This document shows positions 23,000 to 33,976 of a DNA stretch of 64,000 nucleotides, piece after piece. Source of the stretch: Azolla caroliniana (Eukaryota; Polypodiophyta). The DNA lies in NCBI GenBank assembly GCA_043228905.1, contig JBHGNT010000013.1, positions 17,484,001-17,548,000 of the forward strand. The letters run 5' to 3'. Made by a program: the position numbers and the translations under genes. Numbering within the stretch: position 1 is the stretch's first letter; each line of letters opens with the position of its first letter. The notes below the pieces were generated by a model. It was given only the letters and a program-made list of their open reading frames with translations, was not told where the DNA came from and did not search any database.

Positions 23000-23782
23000 G
23001 AGGTCGTTGCCTCTGTTGTAACCGCCACCTGTGGCGAAGATAGCAAGCTCGAGGTCGTTGCCTCGGTGCTTTACTATTGTACATTGTGAAATAGTGATAG
23101 TTTGCAGTCTGTGGGCTGCCGTGGTTTTTCCCTAGTTTGGGTTTTCCACGTTAACATCCTGTGTACTCTTCTCTTCATTGTGTCATGCGTTCATTACCCG
23201 TTTTTTGTGTTTGATCCTAGGCTCAGTTGTGGCCGAGTGTTGTTCATCGGGAGCGTGTGTTCGTGTTAGTAAGTAGATTCAAGATCACAGTGGATTGATG
23301 GCAGCATAGACAGAAAAACAAGAATGCAACTAGTGAGTTCGAGAGAGAGAAACAATTAAGCACAACTCAAAATATATTGCAATAGCCACCCGGAACAACA
23401 ACCCCATAACTAGGTTACAAAGTCAGTTTATATACTGACTGAATTAGGGTAACTGCCCTTCTCACTATTTACATAAGTAACGTAAGCCTAGTGTGTACAA
23501 CAACCCCATAACTAGGTTCAAGATCACAGTGGATTGATGGCAGGATAGACAGAAAAACAGGAATGCAACTAGTGCGTTCGAGACAGAGAAATAGTTAAGC
23601 ACAACTCAGAATATATTGCAATAGCCACCCAAAACAACAACCCCATAACTAGGTTACAAAGTCAGTTTATATACTGACTGACTTAGGGCAACTGCACTTC
23701 TCACTATTTACATAAGTAGCGTAAGCATACTGTGTACAAAGGAGACTGTGTGAATACATCCATTAAAAGCCCGTATTCAACA
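22486..23782 (-). repeat. Copia-4 3' LTR, enlarged by a solo LTR and a duplication
   Basis: The original LTR is about 333 bp, as at 38898-39230. This copy holds the solo LTR 22549-23268 with its GTAAG duplication, plus a tandem duplication of about 238 bp (about 23277-23514 and 23515-23755) starting at TTCAAGATCACAGTGG. Without these it returns to about 334 bp. Confidence 0.9.
22549..23268 (+). mobile_element. Solo LTR of a Copia-1-related element
   Basis: It is 720 bp long, starts TGTTAGGAAACGG and ends TTCGTGTTA, flanked by GTAAG (22544-22548 and 23269-23273). The empty site exists in the same window, in the other Copia-4 LTR (38935-38965, GAAGATCATAAGTAGATT), which proves the insertion. 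It holds repeated AACCGGATG/GTACCCGGC motifs at 22618-22760, a TATA box (TATAAATA, 22883-22890), and a GA microsatellite (22963-22996). Its end resembles the Copia-1 LTR. No internal coding region remains. Confidence 0.92.
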
Positions 23783-24000
23783 CTCCCTCGTAATGGGCAT
23801 ATACATCTGAAATCTATAAACCGAAATGAATGTACAATACAGATTGATATAAGATTTCCGAACAATCGAGAATTCGTTCGAATCGGTGAACTCCGAAGAG
23901 CAGACGGCCGGATTGGCTGAGTTCAAAGAGACTAAAGCCGAAGTTCAAACTATCCAGGTCTATTGTCCAAGAAACATCCTGGGTGTCCGATTTATTAGAA

Positions 24001-25515
24001 CTAATTCTTCATTATGCCCATTCGATGCCGAAGGCATCGAGATCGATCTGCCGAGAGACACTTGGCCATTGCGTCCGCAACGTTATCGGCTGTAGGTACC
24101 TTCTCAAGACCAATTTTCCTTGAAATGACACAGTCCCGAATGAAATTATATCGAACATCGATATGCTTTGAGGCGTTGTGATGAAGCGGATTGTTTGACA
24201 GAGCAACAACACCCTGACTTTCACTGTAAACAATTGGAACCAAGCTGATTTCGGCTTGTCAAAACGTCTAGGCCAGTCGACCAAGCCATAAGGCCTCTTT
24301 TGCTGCATCGAACACGGGTACATATTCAGCCTTGGTCCTAGATGTGGCAATGCACTCCTAAAGTTTCGATTTCCATGAGATTGCTCTATTGCCAAGTTTA
24401 AAACAATATTCGATTGTTGATTTACGGCTTTCTACACAACCTGCAAAGTCCGAGTCGGTGTATCCGACTACGCCTGAGATGTCGTTTGGGCCAAATAGAA
24501 TACCAAGGTCTTTTGTGCCCACCAGATATCTGCACACATGCTTGACTACGTTCCAATGCGATCGGCCAAGATTGTGCATAAATCTTCTGACGACTCCAAA
24601 GGTGTAAGCGATGTCAGGCCGTTTCGCGACCATCGTGTACATCAGGGGGCCTATTGTCCGTGCATACGGTATCGACTTCATAATCTCCCCCTCCGGACCA
24701 GATGTCGGGCAATCTCGTTGAGACAGTCGAGTACTAATGGGGAGCGGGGTTGAAGCAGATTTTGTTGATTGCATGTTGAAGTGTTCCAAGACACGTCCAA
24801 TGTAGTCGAATTGAGACAGAAACAATTGGCTTCGATTTCGATTCCAACTTATTTTCATGCCAAGAATGTGTCGAGCCAGACCAACATCCTTCATGGCAAA
24901 CTTCAACCGCAATTGTTGAACAAGTTCGGCGAGTTCTCTGGCATGGTGATCTGAGATGAGCATGTCATCCATGTAGATGATGACGAAGATGGGTGATCCA
25001 TCCCGAGCTATTTTCGTGAAGAGACAGTGGTCCTCATCGCTTTTTGAGAAGCCGATCGATTAGATGAAGTCATCGAACTTCTTGTACCATTGTTGCGACG
25101 CCTGTTTCAGGCCGTAAAGACTCTTCCTGAGTCGGCAGACTAGATGTTCTTGGCCGGATACCATGAAGCCTTTCAGCTACTCCATATAAATTTCCTCCTC
25201 AAGATCACCATGGAGGAAAGTTGTTTTGACATCTAGCTGAATCAGCTCCAAATTCTCGGCGGCCACTACGCCGAGCATAAAGCAAAGGGTAGTCATTTTC
25301 ACCACTGGTGAAAACATTTCGTCGAAGTCGACGTTGTATTCCTGTCGAAAACCCTTTGCTACTAATCTAGCCTTGAATTTCGGGGTAGCCGAATCGGACG
25401 TCTCCTTAACTTGATAGACCCACTTACACGGAAGAGCACGTTGATTCTTCGGTAATTCGACCAAGTCCCAAGTGTTGTTTGCACAAATGGTGTTCATTTC
25501 GGATTCCATTGCCAA
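24001..25515 (-). pseudogene. Copia-4 reverse transcriptase and RNase H (broken)
   Basis: From 25515 down: NTWDLVELPKNQRALPCKWVYQ (about 25460), VDFDEMFSPVVKM (about 25330), QLDVKTTFLHGDLEEEIYM (about 25240), a break, then MDDMLISDHHARELAE (24972 on; catalytic DD kept) and LGMKISWNRNR. RNase H has GYTDSDFAGCVESRKST (about 24465) and ends in the frame 24243-24003 (HNASKHIDVRYNFIRD). Frameshifts near 24360 and 25000-25180 break it. Confidence 0.87.
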
Positions 25516-25700
25516 ATGCCAGGTGGCTGAGTCGACTGATGTCGACGCTTCTTCGTATGACGTGGTTCTCCGGCGTCCGTAAAGAAGATATCATGAGAGT
25601 ATATCTCCGGGGGTTGCGACAGTCTCTCGGACCGTCGAGGTATGACTGGACTAGTCACATCAGTTGTCATGGTCGGATGGTCCAAAGCCGAGTCATTTGG

Positions 25701-27064
25701 CTATGCCGTGTCTGATGTTGCCAAGTCGGAATTAGGGGGTTCCGCTACCCGTGAAGCTAACTGCGTGTTGTGAGCCGGGCCGTCGTGAAGGGTTGGCACA
25801 TCGGAGAAAATTACCCGTCGGACTTCAATCAGTTTTTCGACTGATTGATGCATAGTCGACTCTTTGAACACGACGTCCGAACTTCTGACGATCTGTCTAT
25901 GCTCAGGATCCCGAAGTTGGTATCCAATTTCGCCATTTGGTCCATAACAGAGGAAAATACATTTCTTGGACCTTAGTGCAAGTTTGCGGCGGTCATCTTT
26001 CGGGATGAGGGCGTACGCCTCGCATTGGAAAATCCTCAGCTTGTCGTAATTCAGCTTACTGTCGGTCCATAATTCCTTAGGGATCCGAAGTCCTAGAGGC
26101 CTATTCGGCAACATATTGATTATGTGTATTGTCCTAAGTAGGGCCTCTTCCTAGAATCCTAGACCTTAGTGTAAGTTTGCGGCGATCATCTTTCGGGATG
26201 AGGGCGTACGCCTCGCATTGGAAATTCCTCAACTTGTCGTAATTCGGCTTACTACCGGTCCATAATTCCTTAGGGATCCGAAGTCCTAGAGGCCTATTCG
26301 GCGACATATTGATTATGTGTATTGTCATAAGTAGGGCCTCTTCCCAGAAGCCATTCGACAGTCCAGAGCGTTGGAGCATGGAAACTATCCTTTCTTGAAT
26401 TTTCCGATTCATTCGCTAGACCATTCCATTCTACTCCGTACTGAGGTGTCGTAAATTCACGTCTTATGTTGCGTTGTTGGCAAAATTTGACGAATTCCTC
26501 GGATTTGAACTCTCCCCCATTATCGGTTCGAAAGCATTTCAGTTTTCAACTGGACTAGTTTTCAACCATAGCGAACCAATCAGAGAAGATTGAGAACATT
26601 CAATCTTTGGTTTTGATCGGATAAGCCCACACCTTCCGAGTTGAGTCGTCAATGAAGTTGACGAAGTATGACGCACCTCCAAGAGACTGATGTGGCATAG
26701 GACCACAGATGTCCGAGTGGACCAAATCGAGCGGACTTAATTCTCTCGGGGCGGATGACAGGTGTGTCGCAGGTGTCTATTTGCCGTATTGGCAATGCTC
26801 GCAAAACTGATGATCCGAGAAGGAGAGTTTGGGGATGTATCCAGCTCTAAATAAGTGTGTGATGCCGGCCTTGCTAAGGCGTCCGAGTCGTTCATGCCAT
26901 AGTGATGACACGGGGATGTCAACCAGAAACATGTCACCCTCTCTGAGTGTGACATGCAAAGGATACAATGAGTGTATCTTTGGTCCTCGAGCAAGCAGGA
27001 GGTTCCCCCTGTGGAGCGTCACCCCTCCTGATGAGAAACCAGCACGAATGTCATCTTCATCCAA
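25701..27064 (-). pseudogene. Copia-4 integrase (broken, with duplication)
   Basis: The HHCC finger is LWHERLGRLSKAGITH (second His replaced by Arg) and FCEHCQYGK (about 26790). The core is broken by stops and frameshifts (about 26700-26410). NRKIQERIVSMLQRSGLSNGFWEEA follows at 26410-26330. A segment of about 190 bp encoding MSPNRPLGLRIPKELW...RRKL is tandemly repeated (about 25975-26165 and 26166-26355). The end has YGPNGEIGYQLRDP (about 25925). Confidence 0.86.
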
Positions 27065-28159
27065 TTGTTTGACTGAGATCAGTGCTCTGGAGAGCTTAGG
27101 TACATGTCAAACATTGCGTAGTACTAATGTAGAGCCACCCGCATGGTTGAGCTCTATCGTGTCGATTCCAATTATGTCGCAGTGTTGCGAATTTCCTACT
27201 CGAAATGAGTCGGAATGTCGGGTCATGTATTGCCAGAATTGGGATCGATGAGGAGTCACATGAAAGGACGCACCCAAATCTAAGAGCCATGTGCTCGATT
27301 TTGCAATCGTAAGAAGAACTTCTGATTCGACTAGGTTCTCAATTGATAGTATGTTTGGGTTGTTTGATAATACATCGGTTGTAGACCCGACGTAGTTGAT
27401 CTCCTCGTGTCAGCCACTCTTCTGATCGGCTCGTTGAGCCTTATCATTTTTGTCCTTGAGTGCATGGCAATTGGCTTTGATGTGTCTGGGTTTCTTGCAA
27501 TAGTTCCAAACTCGATTATCCCGGGACGTGCTCCGACTTCGCTAATTGTTCAGCTATCGTGAAGAACCTCTTCCACGGTTGTTCGATCGGTTTATCAAAC
27601 CTTCTATTACGTAGGCGTTGTTGGCTGAATCATTTGCAAATGATTTTCTCCGAGCTGCTTCAATCATAATTGCACTCGTGACTGAGGAGTATTTGATGGC
27701 ATCTATCGACGCATTGCACACGGTTGTAACGAAAGTTTCCCAAGAAGGAGGGAGACTACTCATAAGCAGCATTGCTTTTAGTTCATCCTCGATAGTTGTC
27801 CCCTGGGCCACAATTTGGGAGCTTAAGCTTTTGTACTCGTTCAGGTGCGCCTGGATCGAGTCGGAATCTTTCATCTGAAGGTTATAAAAGCGCCGAATCA
27901 AGTATATCTTGGTGGTGGCGACCTTCTTTGCGTAAGTGTCTGAAAGTGTCTTCCACAGTTGGAAGGCAATCGATCACAATTGCACTGTGAAGTACATGGA
28001 CTTCGATTGGTGCATTTGAATGGTGGCTCGGACGATTCTGTCGAGCTTTTCCCATTCAAGCGGCTTGTATCCTTGTGGAGGGTCTTCGTTCTCAATAGGG
28101 TCAATTTGCCCCTTGACTATTAAATGGTCTTGCATCTGCTCCTTCCAGAAAAAGGCCAT
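27065..28159 (-). pseudogene. Copia-4 gag and protease (broken)
   Basis: Gag body starts at the gypsy junction (MAFFWKEQMQDHL, 28159 down) and includes KYSSVTSAIMIEAARR (about 27665). The knuckle region reads WNYCKKPRHIKANC (about 27505), with the first Cys lost. The protease reads STWLLDLGASFHVTP (about 27285), with DSG changed to DLG. A further frame with QLDEDDIRAGF leads into the integrase. Frameshifts at 27890-27980 and 27555 break it. Confidence 0.84.
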
Positions 28160-28386
28160 TGGGGAGGGACCGTTGCATCCTAGTCACATCACCTTTATTC
28201 TCTATCCCTTCGGACCGAGATCCTCTTTGATTTACTAACCTATTCATATATTTGCACCTAGGAAATTCAAATTACGGCGGCCTATTCCTAGTAATGCACA
28301 AAGTGTTGGTTTGTGTGCTCACGCGTAAGCACCGATTCACATGCCTAATTCCCTGATTCCACCTAAGGCCTGTTTTCTCCATGACA
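28160..28386 (-). repeat. Gypsy-1 3' LTR (U3 portion only)
   Basis: It matches 38385-38610. On the left it abuts the Copia-4 gag codon ATGGCC without the leader sequence seen on the other side, consistent with a terminal deletion. Confidence 0.75.
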
Positions 28387-28482
28387 TCTGTGCATCCACC
28401 AGCATGCGCCAGAGAGGGACAAATGCTAGAGAAACTCGGCTCATATTCACCCGTCGCTCTCTGAAACTTCACCCGCTCCGAA

Positions 28483-29775
28483 CTAGTTGTCATCGTCGTC
28501 CTCGCTTCCCGGGTCCAGCTCGTCTTCATGCCGCTTCTTGAAGCCCTTGATCCTCTTCCCGGCTACCGGCCCCGTTATCCGCATCCCATCGAGCTCCGTA
28601 AGATGGTAAGTACCGTTATCATTTGTGCTCATTACGGTGTAGGGCTCGAACCACCTCCTCGCAAACTTCTGCATTGCCTTGTGCTGGTTGTCGAGGCTGG
28701 TTGTCGAGGCCGCTATCGTAAACCAGCACCTAGTCGCCTTCCTCGATCTTCTTCGGTCGTAGTCAGTGTGTCCAATCGAACCGGCCCTTGTTCTTTACCC
28801 TTGCCGCATACAGCTTTGCCTTCGCCCATTCTACGTCCTCCGGTCTTCGTTGGGCTGCCGAATCCGCACCGCTAACAGCTCTTCCCTACTCATCTCATCT
28901 CTCCAATCCACCGCGGCCCATGAGGAGATCGTCCATTCAATCGGCATGATCGGCTTCTGCCCGTACATCAGCTCCGCCGGCAAGAACCCGGTTACCGAAC
29001 TATGCGTAGTTCGGTCTGCCCATAACGTGTAAGGCAGAAGCCGCGGCCAATTCCCGACTTGTCCTCCACATGCCCGCACCAATGCTTTTACGATCAGCCC
29101 GTGCCCGCGCTCTACCTTCCCACTAGCCTCCGGGTTGTACGCCGTAGTGAGGGAGAGCTTAACCCCTAGTCGTCCAAACAGCTCTTCTACTTCCTGCGCA
29201 TCCAACTCTCCCCGGCCAGCCACGATCTTCCTTAAACACCCATATCGGCATACCACCTCTTCGATCAGGAACCAACACACAATTATGGTCGTCTTGTTCG
29301 GCAATGCACGGCCCTCCACCTGATTCGTCAAGTCCTCTTGCGCAAGCACCATGTACCGCATCTACCCTACCCCCATCGGCATCGTCACTAAGTCCACCAT
29401 CCACTTGAAGTGGACGGTCGGCGGGTAGGTCGGGTGCAGCTCATCTCGATGTCAGATCGCGGAGTGCATTTGGCAACTCTCGCACGTTGTTATGAACTGG
29501 TGCATGTCCCAGTATAGCCCTGACCACCAATACTTCTCCTTTAGCTTTTCAAATGTGGCCCATGTCCCACGGTGTTCGGCCCAAGGACTCTCGTGATACG
29601 CCATTAGCAACGCCTCTTGCTCTTCCTTCCCTGCCACTACATGGAGTGGAACGCCGCCTCTCTTTTTCGGGAGCTTCCATATGTCCCCGTCCCGTAGGAA
29701 GAATCGGTACGACTTCTTCCAGATCTGGTTAGCCTCTTTCTTCGTCCACGTTGCGTCTGGCGCCAGCGTCCTCAA
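28483..29775 (-). pseudogene. Gypsy-1 integrase and C-terminal region (broken)
   Basis: The zinc finger HESPWAEHRGTW...CESCQMH is complete (29580-29460, HHCC). The core contains GRGELDAQEVEELFGRLGVK (about 29225) and NPEASGKVERGHG (catalytic Glu, about 29105). WTISSWAAVDWRDEM follows, and the C-terminal frame 28674-28483 has RRWFEPYTV and an acidic end. A stop near 29360 and a frameshift near 28830 break the frame. The first catalytic Asp lies in the disrupted stretch at about 29400. Confidence 0.83.
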
Positions 29776-31220
29776 GAACCTGCCGATCTGGAGCCACTCC
29801 CCGTCGTACTCTCCCTCGTTGAACTCGTTAAGAGCCAGAGTGCTCCCTGCTCCTCGTTGTCACATAAGCTGACTCAAAGAAGTCCACGCCGACTTCTTCG
29901 TCCTCCGAAACCATGTCGTCCTCGTTGTCATACAGTGCTCTAGAAAGCATGTGCCGTATTTCCAGATTCAACGACTTGATGTACGCGATCCACCTGAGCA
30001 TCGCCAGGTCCGCCGTCGCGCATCCAAAACCATACCAAGGATCGGTAGGCAGTCCGTCTCGATTATCACCTCCGTCCCGATCAAGTAGTCTTTATCGGCC
30101 TTAACTGCCGAAACGATACCCCAGAGTTCGCGTTTAACTTGGGCGTATCCTCGCTGCCGCTCACTCAGCACTTTCGCTCTGAACCAGATGGGGAACCTCG
30201 TTCCACTCTCATCCTCCTGGTTGACCACCCATCCTATACCGGTCGGGCTCGTGTCTACCGTAACGTAAATTGGGACGTCCTTGCCGTAAACAGCTTTCCG
30301 GAGCGCTTGTGCCGCGGTTAGTGCCTCCTTCAGTCTATGAACCGACCCTGCATGCTCCTCACCCCACTCGAATTTACGCCCCTTCTTCAATAACCCGTAG
30401 AGTGGCTCAGCGATGTGCGCGTAATGCGGAATCCAGATATGGTAGAACGCGCACCTGCCCAAGAACCCCCGCACCTCTGTAACCGACTTGCATTCTTCCT
30501 TTGCCGGAGACGGTTTCCGAACGTAAGGCCCGCACAAGTGCCCGACCACTAGGATCTCCGACTACCCAAAATCTGATTTCTCTCTGGAGAAGGTGAGTCG
30601 TGCGTTCTCAAGTCTTTGTAGCACCTTCTCGCGGTCGCCGATGTGGTCCGTTACGAATTTCCGAAATCCGTCCAGCCCAACCGATTCATCCTTCTCTTCC
30701 ATTGGGCATCCCTTGATCGGGATGTCATCCAAGAACGGCATGGTGATGTCCGGGATGCAATCCCTCAGCACCTTGTTCATCGCATTCACCACGTGTGCCA
30801 CCGAGTTGGTCCCTCCTTGCAGTAGGGTACACATCCGTACTAAGCCGAGAGGAGTCCGCATCGTTGTGATATCCCTGCTCTCCACGACTAGTTGGAACTG
30901 ATCGTACCCCGAGTACAGATCATTGATCGAATAGATCGACCTTCCAGCGAAGGCCTCCGTGAATCCGTCAATGGTCGGTCCGACACCTGCGTTCCGAATG
31001 GTCACCTTGTTGACCGGCTGCAGGTCCTGAATAAAGTGCAACGTGCCGTTCTTCTTCGGCACAGTAAACCACCGATTCGAATATGGGGCACTCGATGGCT
31101 CGAGGATGCCCATCTCCACCTTCTGCTTCAGCAACTCCATCAACTTCGGGATGTGAGCTTTGGGTACCAGAATCGGCTTGAGATTCCACAGCACATGCGG
31201 TACCGTGAAGATCACCATTG
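29776..31220 (-). pseudogene. Gypsy-1 reverse transcriptase and RNase H
   Basis: Reverse transcriptase: EMGILEPSSAPYSNRWFTVPKK (about 31115-31050), DLQPVNKVTIRN (about 31025), SINDLYSGYDQF (first catalytic Asp, about 30925), PLGLVRMCTLLQGGTNS (about 30860), MPFLDDIPIKG (catalytic DD, about 30745). A stop at about 30562 is followed by HLCGPYVRKP and the RNase H frame 30549-29968 with VTVDTSPTGIGWVV (about 30265) and IETDCLPILGMV (about 30065). Copia-5 interrupts the leader just upstream; the two flanks join in frame as PTIVE|PMVIFTV. Confidence 0.86.
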
Positions 31221-31225
31221 GTTCC

Positions 31226-31550
31226 TGTTGAGCGGCAAGCTCAACCGGAGCCGGATCGGCTGAATAAGTCGGGTCTGGTAAGCGAGACGGATCGGGCGAA
31301 ACGGATCGGTATGACGGCGAGCAACCAAACCGGCAAGCAGTGGAGGCCGGGTGCAATCCGTAACCGGAAGTCCAATCGGAAGCCTAGTATAGGATAGACT
31401 ACTAGGTAGCTATAGTCTCGTAGTAAGTGTCAGATGCTCGTGTGAGCATTGAAGTACATAGTACTTCTGTCAGTCCCAAGAGGACTTGTATAAATAGTGC
31501 TACTTAGCACAGTGTGTATACTGAGTCTGGAAATAATTTTGAAATTGTGT

Positions 31551-31623
<73 letters not shown>

Positions 31624-31662
31624 GTTCTCTGTTTTACGCTTCCGCAAACACTCACGTTTACA
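31226..31662 (+). repeat. Copia-5 5' LTR
   Basis: It runs TGTTGAGCGGC...CACGTTTACA. TATA box TATAAATA is at 31489-31496, and a long CT microsatellite at 31553-31620, in the expected transcript leader. Confidence 0.93.
31489..31496 (+). promoter_or_regulatory. Copia-5 LTR TATA box
   Basis: TATAAATA is repeated in the 3' LTR near 37044. The position about 60 bases before the CT tract fits a transcription start near 31520. Confidence 0.65.
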
Positions 31663-31674
31663 TGGTATCAGAGC
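31663..31674 (+). other. Copia-5 primer-binding site
   Basis: TGGTATCAGAGC follows the LTR with no gap, complementary to initiator-methionine tRNA. Confidence 0.93.
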
Positions 31675-31756
31675 ACGAGGGTTGAGAACCTCTACTGCAG
31701 ACATTTACTCTTGAGAAGAAAACCCTAACAGGTCGAAAACAGACACAGTAGAAGAC

Positions 31757-33976
31757 ATGGATAGAGGCATGGCTACGTCGCTCCCGGTGGAGAAGCTCGA
31801 CAGGAGCAACTACGCATCCTGGTCTTACAAGATGCACCAGTACCTGCTTGGACACGGGTACTGGAGTTATGTCGAAGGAGCGAATGATGCAGCACACAAG
31901 GACTTCCCGGTATGGGAACAAGCGGCAAGCAGGGTGATGTACTGCTTCGCGTCCAATGTCGGCGATCAGCTGCTCAGCCACATCCGTGACGCCAAGACAC
32001 CGAAGGATGCTTGGGGGAACCTGAAAAAGGTTTTCGCCGCAAGCACCACTACCCGGAAGCTGCAACTCAGACAGGAGTTGAGCAATGTTCGACAGAAGAA
32101 CATGTCTGTGGCAGACTACACGGGCCGGATAAAGGAGATCTGCGACTCGCTCGCCTCTATCAATGTTACCGTAGAGGAAGACGAGATGGTGCAGGTATGT
32201 CTCGGAGGCCTGGCGTCCAAGTTCGGAGCGTTCCGGACTGCGGTGTGTACAAGGGAGAATACCCCCTCATTCTTCGACTTACAGTCGATGCTCCTTGTAG
32301 AGGAGAACCACGCCGGTGCATCTACCAGTGCATCCCCGGACAGCCAAATGTTGTACACGGGAACGGATCAGCTCAGTGGGCGTGGTGGAAGAGGTGGGTC
32401 GGCACGCAATGGAGGCAGCCGGCAAGAGCAGGAACGGAGGCACTATGAGCGTGCCGACAGCAGTTCCGAGACTTCCATAAGCAGGGGGAGTCAAGGCAAT
32501 GCCGGAGGCCAGCAAGACAAATCCTCTACGGAATGCTGGTACTGTGGCAAAAAAGGCCACAGGGAAAGCGAGTGCTGGAGAAAGCGTGCCGATTCGGACA
32601 AATCCAGATCCGGCAAGACCGGTAAGGATGGCCGGGAAAACTCGCACTATGCAAACGGATCAGGAGGATCCGGAACCGGAAAGGCCGGTAAGGGGCCAGC
32701 CTTGGTGATAAATCACAAGGCAAACTCAATGAAGAAGATCACTTCCAAAACGGAGGAAGTGTGGTATGTTGATTCCGGCGCATCGAACCACATGACGAGC
32801 CACAAAGAGTGGTTCTCCTTTCTGGAGAAACTGGATCGACCAGGAGTAGTTGAAACCGGAGACGACACTCCTCACCCAATCGTGCACGTCGGAGAAGTCC
32901 CTCTAAGCCACGTCGGACAGAAAGGGAAGCTGATGAACGTATTACACGTTCCGACAATCACGAAGAACCTGGTGTCCATCGGTCAGATTGTCGACCAGGG
33001 GATGCAGGTGCGGTTTACGCACCTCGGGTGCTTCATTGAGGATGAGGGCGAAGTCATTGCGCAAGGGCGCAGAGACGGGAGGATGTTTATCCTCAACACC
33101 AATGACTTTGGCACCGCTCTGTTCGCGAAACAACAGAAGGTCGAGTCGGACATCGACCTGTGGCACAAGCGGATAGGCCACGTCAACTACCGGAGGCTTC
33201 AAGACCTGCAAACGAAACAAGTCGTTTTCGGTTTGCCGAAGTTCAGCGGCCGGAGAGCCGAAATTTGTGAAGCCTACCAACTTGGGAAGCAACACCGGCT
33301 TCCATTCCCCACCGAACGGAACCGGAGCCGTAACAAGCTCGATCTCATCCATTCGGATGTGTGCGGACCGGCACAAAGTGTAAGCCTTGGCGGGAGCCGA
33401 TACTTCGTCTCCTTCATCGACGACTATACTCGACATACTTGGATCTACCTCATTGAGCGGAAGAGCGAAGTCTTCGACTGTTTCCGGAGCCTCCAGAAGA
33501 TGGTGGAACGGGAATCGGAGAGGAAGATCAAATGCCTTCGGTCGGACGGCGGAAAGGAATATTTTTCCGGCCAATTCACTAGTTATCTGCAGCAGAAGGG
33601 AATTCGGCAAGAGTTCAGCTGCAGATACACACCGGAGCAAAATGGTGTGGCCGAAAGGAAGAACCGGACACTCGTCGAAGCGGCAAGGGCAATGCTGGAG
33701 GAGAAGAGCATGCCCCGGTTCTACTGGGCGGAGGCGGTCCGGACGGCCGTCTACATACAAAACTGCATTGGTGACAAGGTGTCAACTCATGAGCTGTATT
33801 TCAGGCGCAAGCCGAACTTAAGACACCTTCGGATATTCGGCAGCATAGCGTATGTGCATGTGCCGGATCAGAAGCGGAGAAAGCTGGATGCAAAATCGGA
33901 AAAATGCATCCTAGTCGGCTATGCTCAAGAGCAAAAGGGGTATAAGTGCTATAACCCCCAGACGAAGGAAGCCTGA
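31757..33976 (+). CDS. Copia-5 gag-protease-integrase polyprotein (739 codons to an in-frame TGA)
   Basis: The start MDRGMATSLPVEKLDRSNYA matches the gag starts of Copia-2 and Copia-3. The gag body (about residues 20-190) includes KLQLRQELSNVRQKNMS. The CCHC knuckle CWYCGKKGHRESEC is at residues 260-273. Protease VWYVDSGASNHMTSH has its catalytic Asp at about residue 339. In the integrase, the zinc region reads LWHKRIGHVNYRR...ICEAYQLGKQ, so the second Cys is now Tyr. The catalytic triad is visible in LIHSDVCGP, RSDGGKEYF and PEQNGVAERKNRT. The frame stops at TGA (33974) in KEA*VSRDVEF, where relatives have Arg; CGA to TGA would explain it. Reading continues in the same frame afterwards. Confidence 0.92.
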   Translation: MDRGMATSLPVEKLDRSNYASWSYKMHQYLLGHGYWSYVEGANDAAHKDFPVWEQAASRVMYCFASNVGDQLLSHIRDAKTPKDAWGNLKKVFAASTTTRKLQLRQELSNVRQKNMSVADYTGRIKEICDSLASINVTVEEDEMVQVCLGGLASKFGAFRTAVCTRENTPSFFDLQSMLLVEENHAGASTSASPDSQMLYTGTDQLSGRGGRGGSARNGGSRQEQERRHYERADSSSETSISRGSQGNAGGQQDKSSTECWYCGKKGHRESECWRKRADSDKSRSGKTGKDGRENSHYANGSGGSGTGKAGKGPALVINHKANSMKKITSKTEEVWYVDSGASNHMTSHKEWFSFLEKLDRPGVVETGDDTPHPIVHVGEVPLSHVGQKGKLMNVLHVPTITKNLVSIGQIVDQGMQVRFTHLGCFIEDEGEVIAQGRRDGRMFILNTNDFGTALFAKQQKVESDIDLWHKRIGHVNYRRLQDLQTKQVVFGLPKFSGRRAEICEAYQLGKQHRLPFPTERNRSRNKLDLIHSDVCGPAQSVSLGGSRYFVSFIDDYTRHTWIYLIERKSEVFDCFRSLQKMVERESERKIKCLRSDGGKEYFSGQFTSYLQQKGIRQEFSCRYTPEQNGVAERKNRTLVEAARAMLEEKSMPRFYWAEAVRTAVYIQNCIGDKVSTHELYFRRKPNLRHLRIFGSIAYVHVPDQKRRKLDAKSEKCILVGYAQEQKGYKCYNPQTKEA

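Noticed and set aside
31497-31714. Open frames with long Leu-Ser runs in the Copia-5 5' LTR
   Set aside because: Product of the CT microsatellite in the LTR leader; the same appears in the 3' LTR with a different length.
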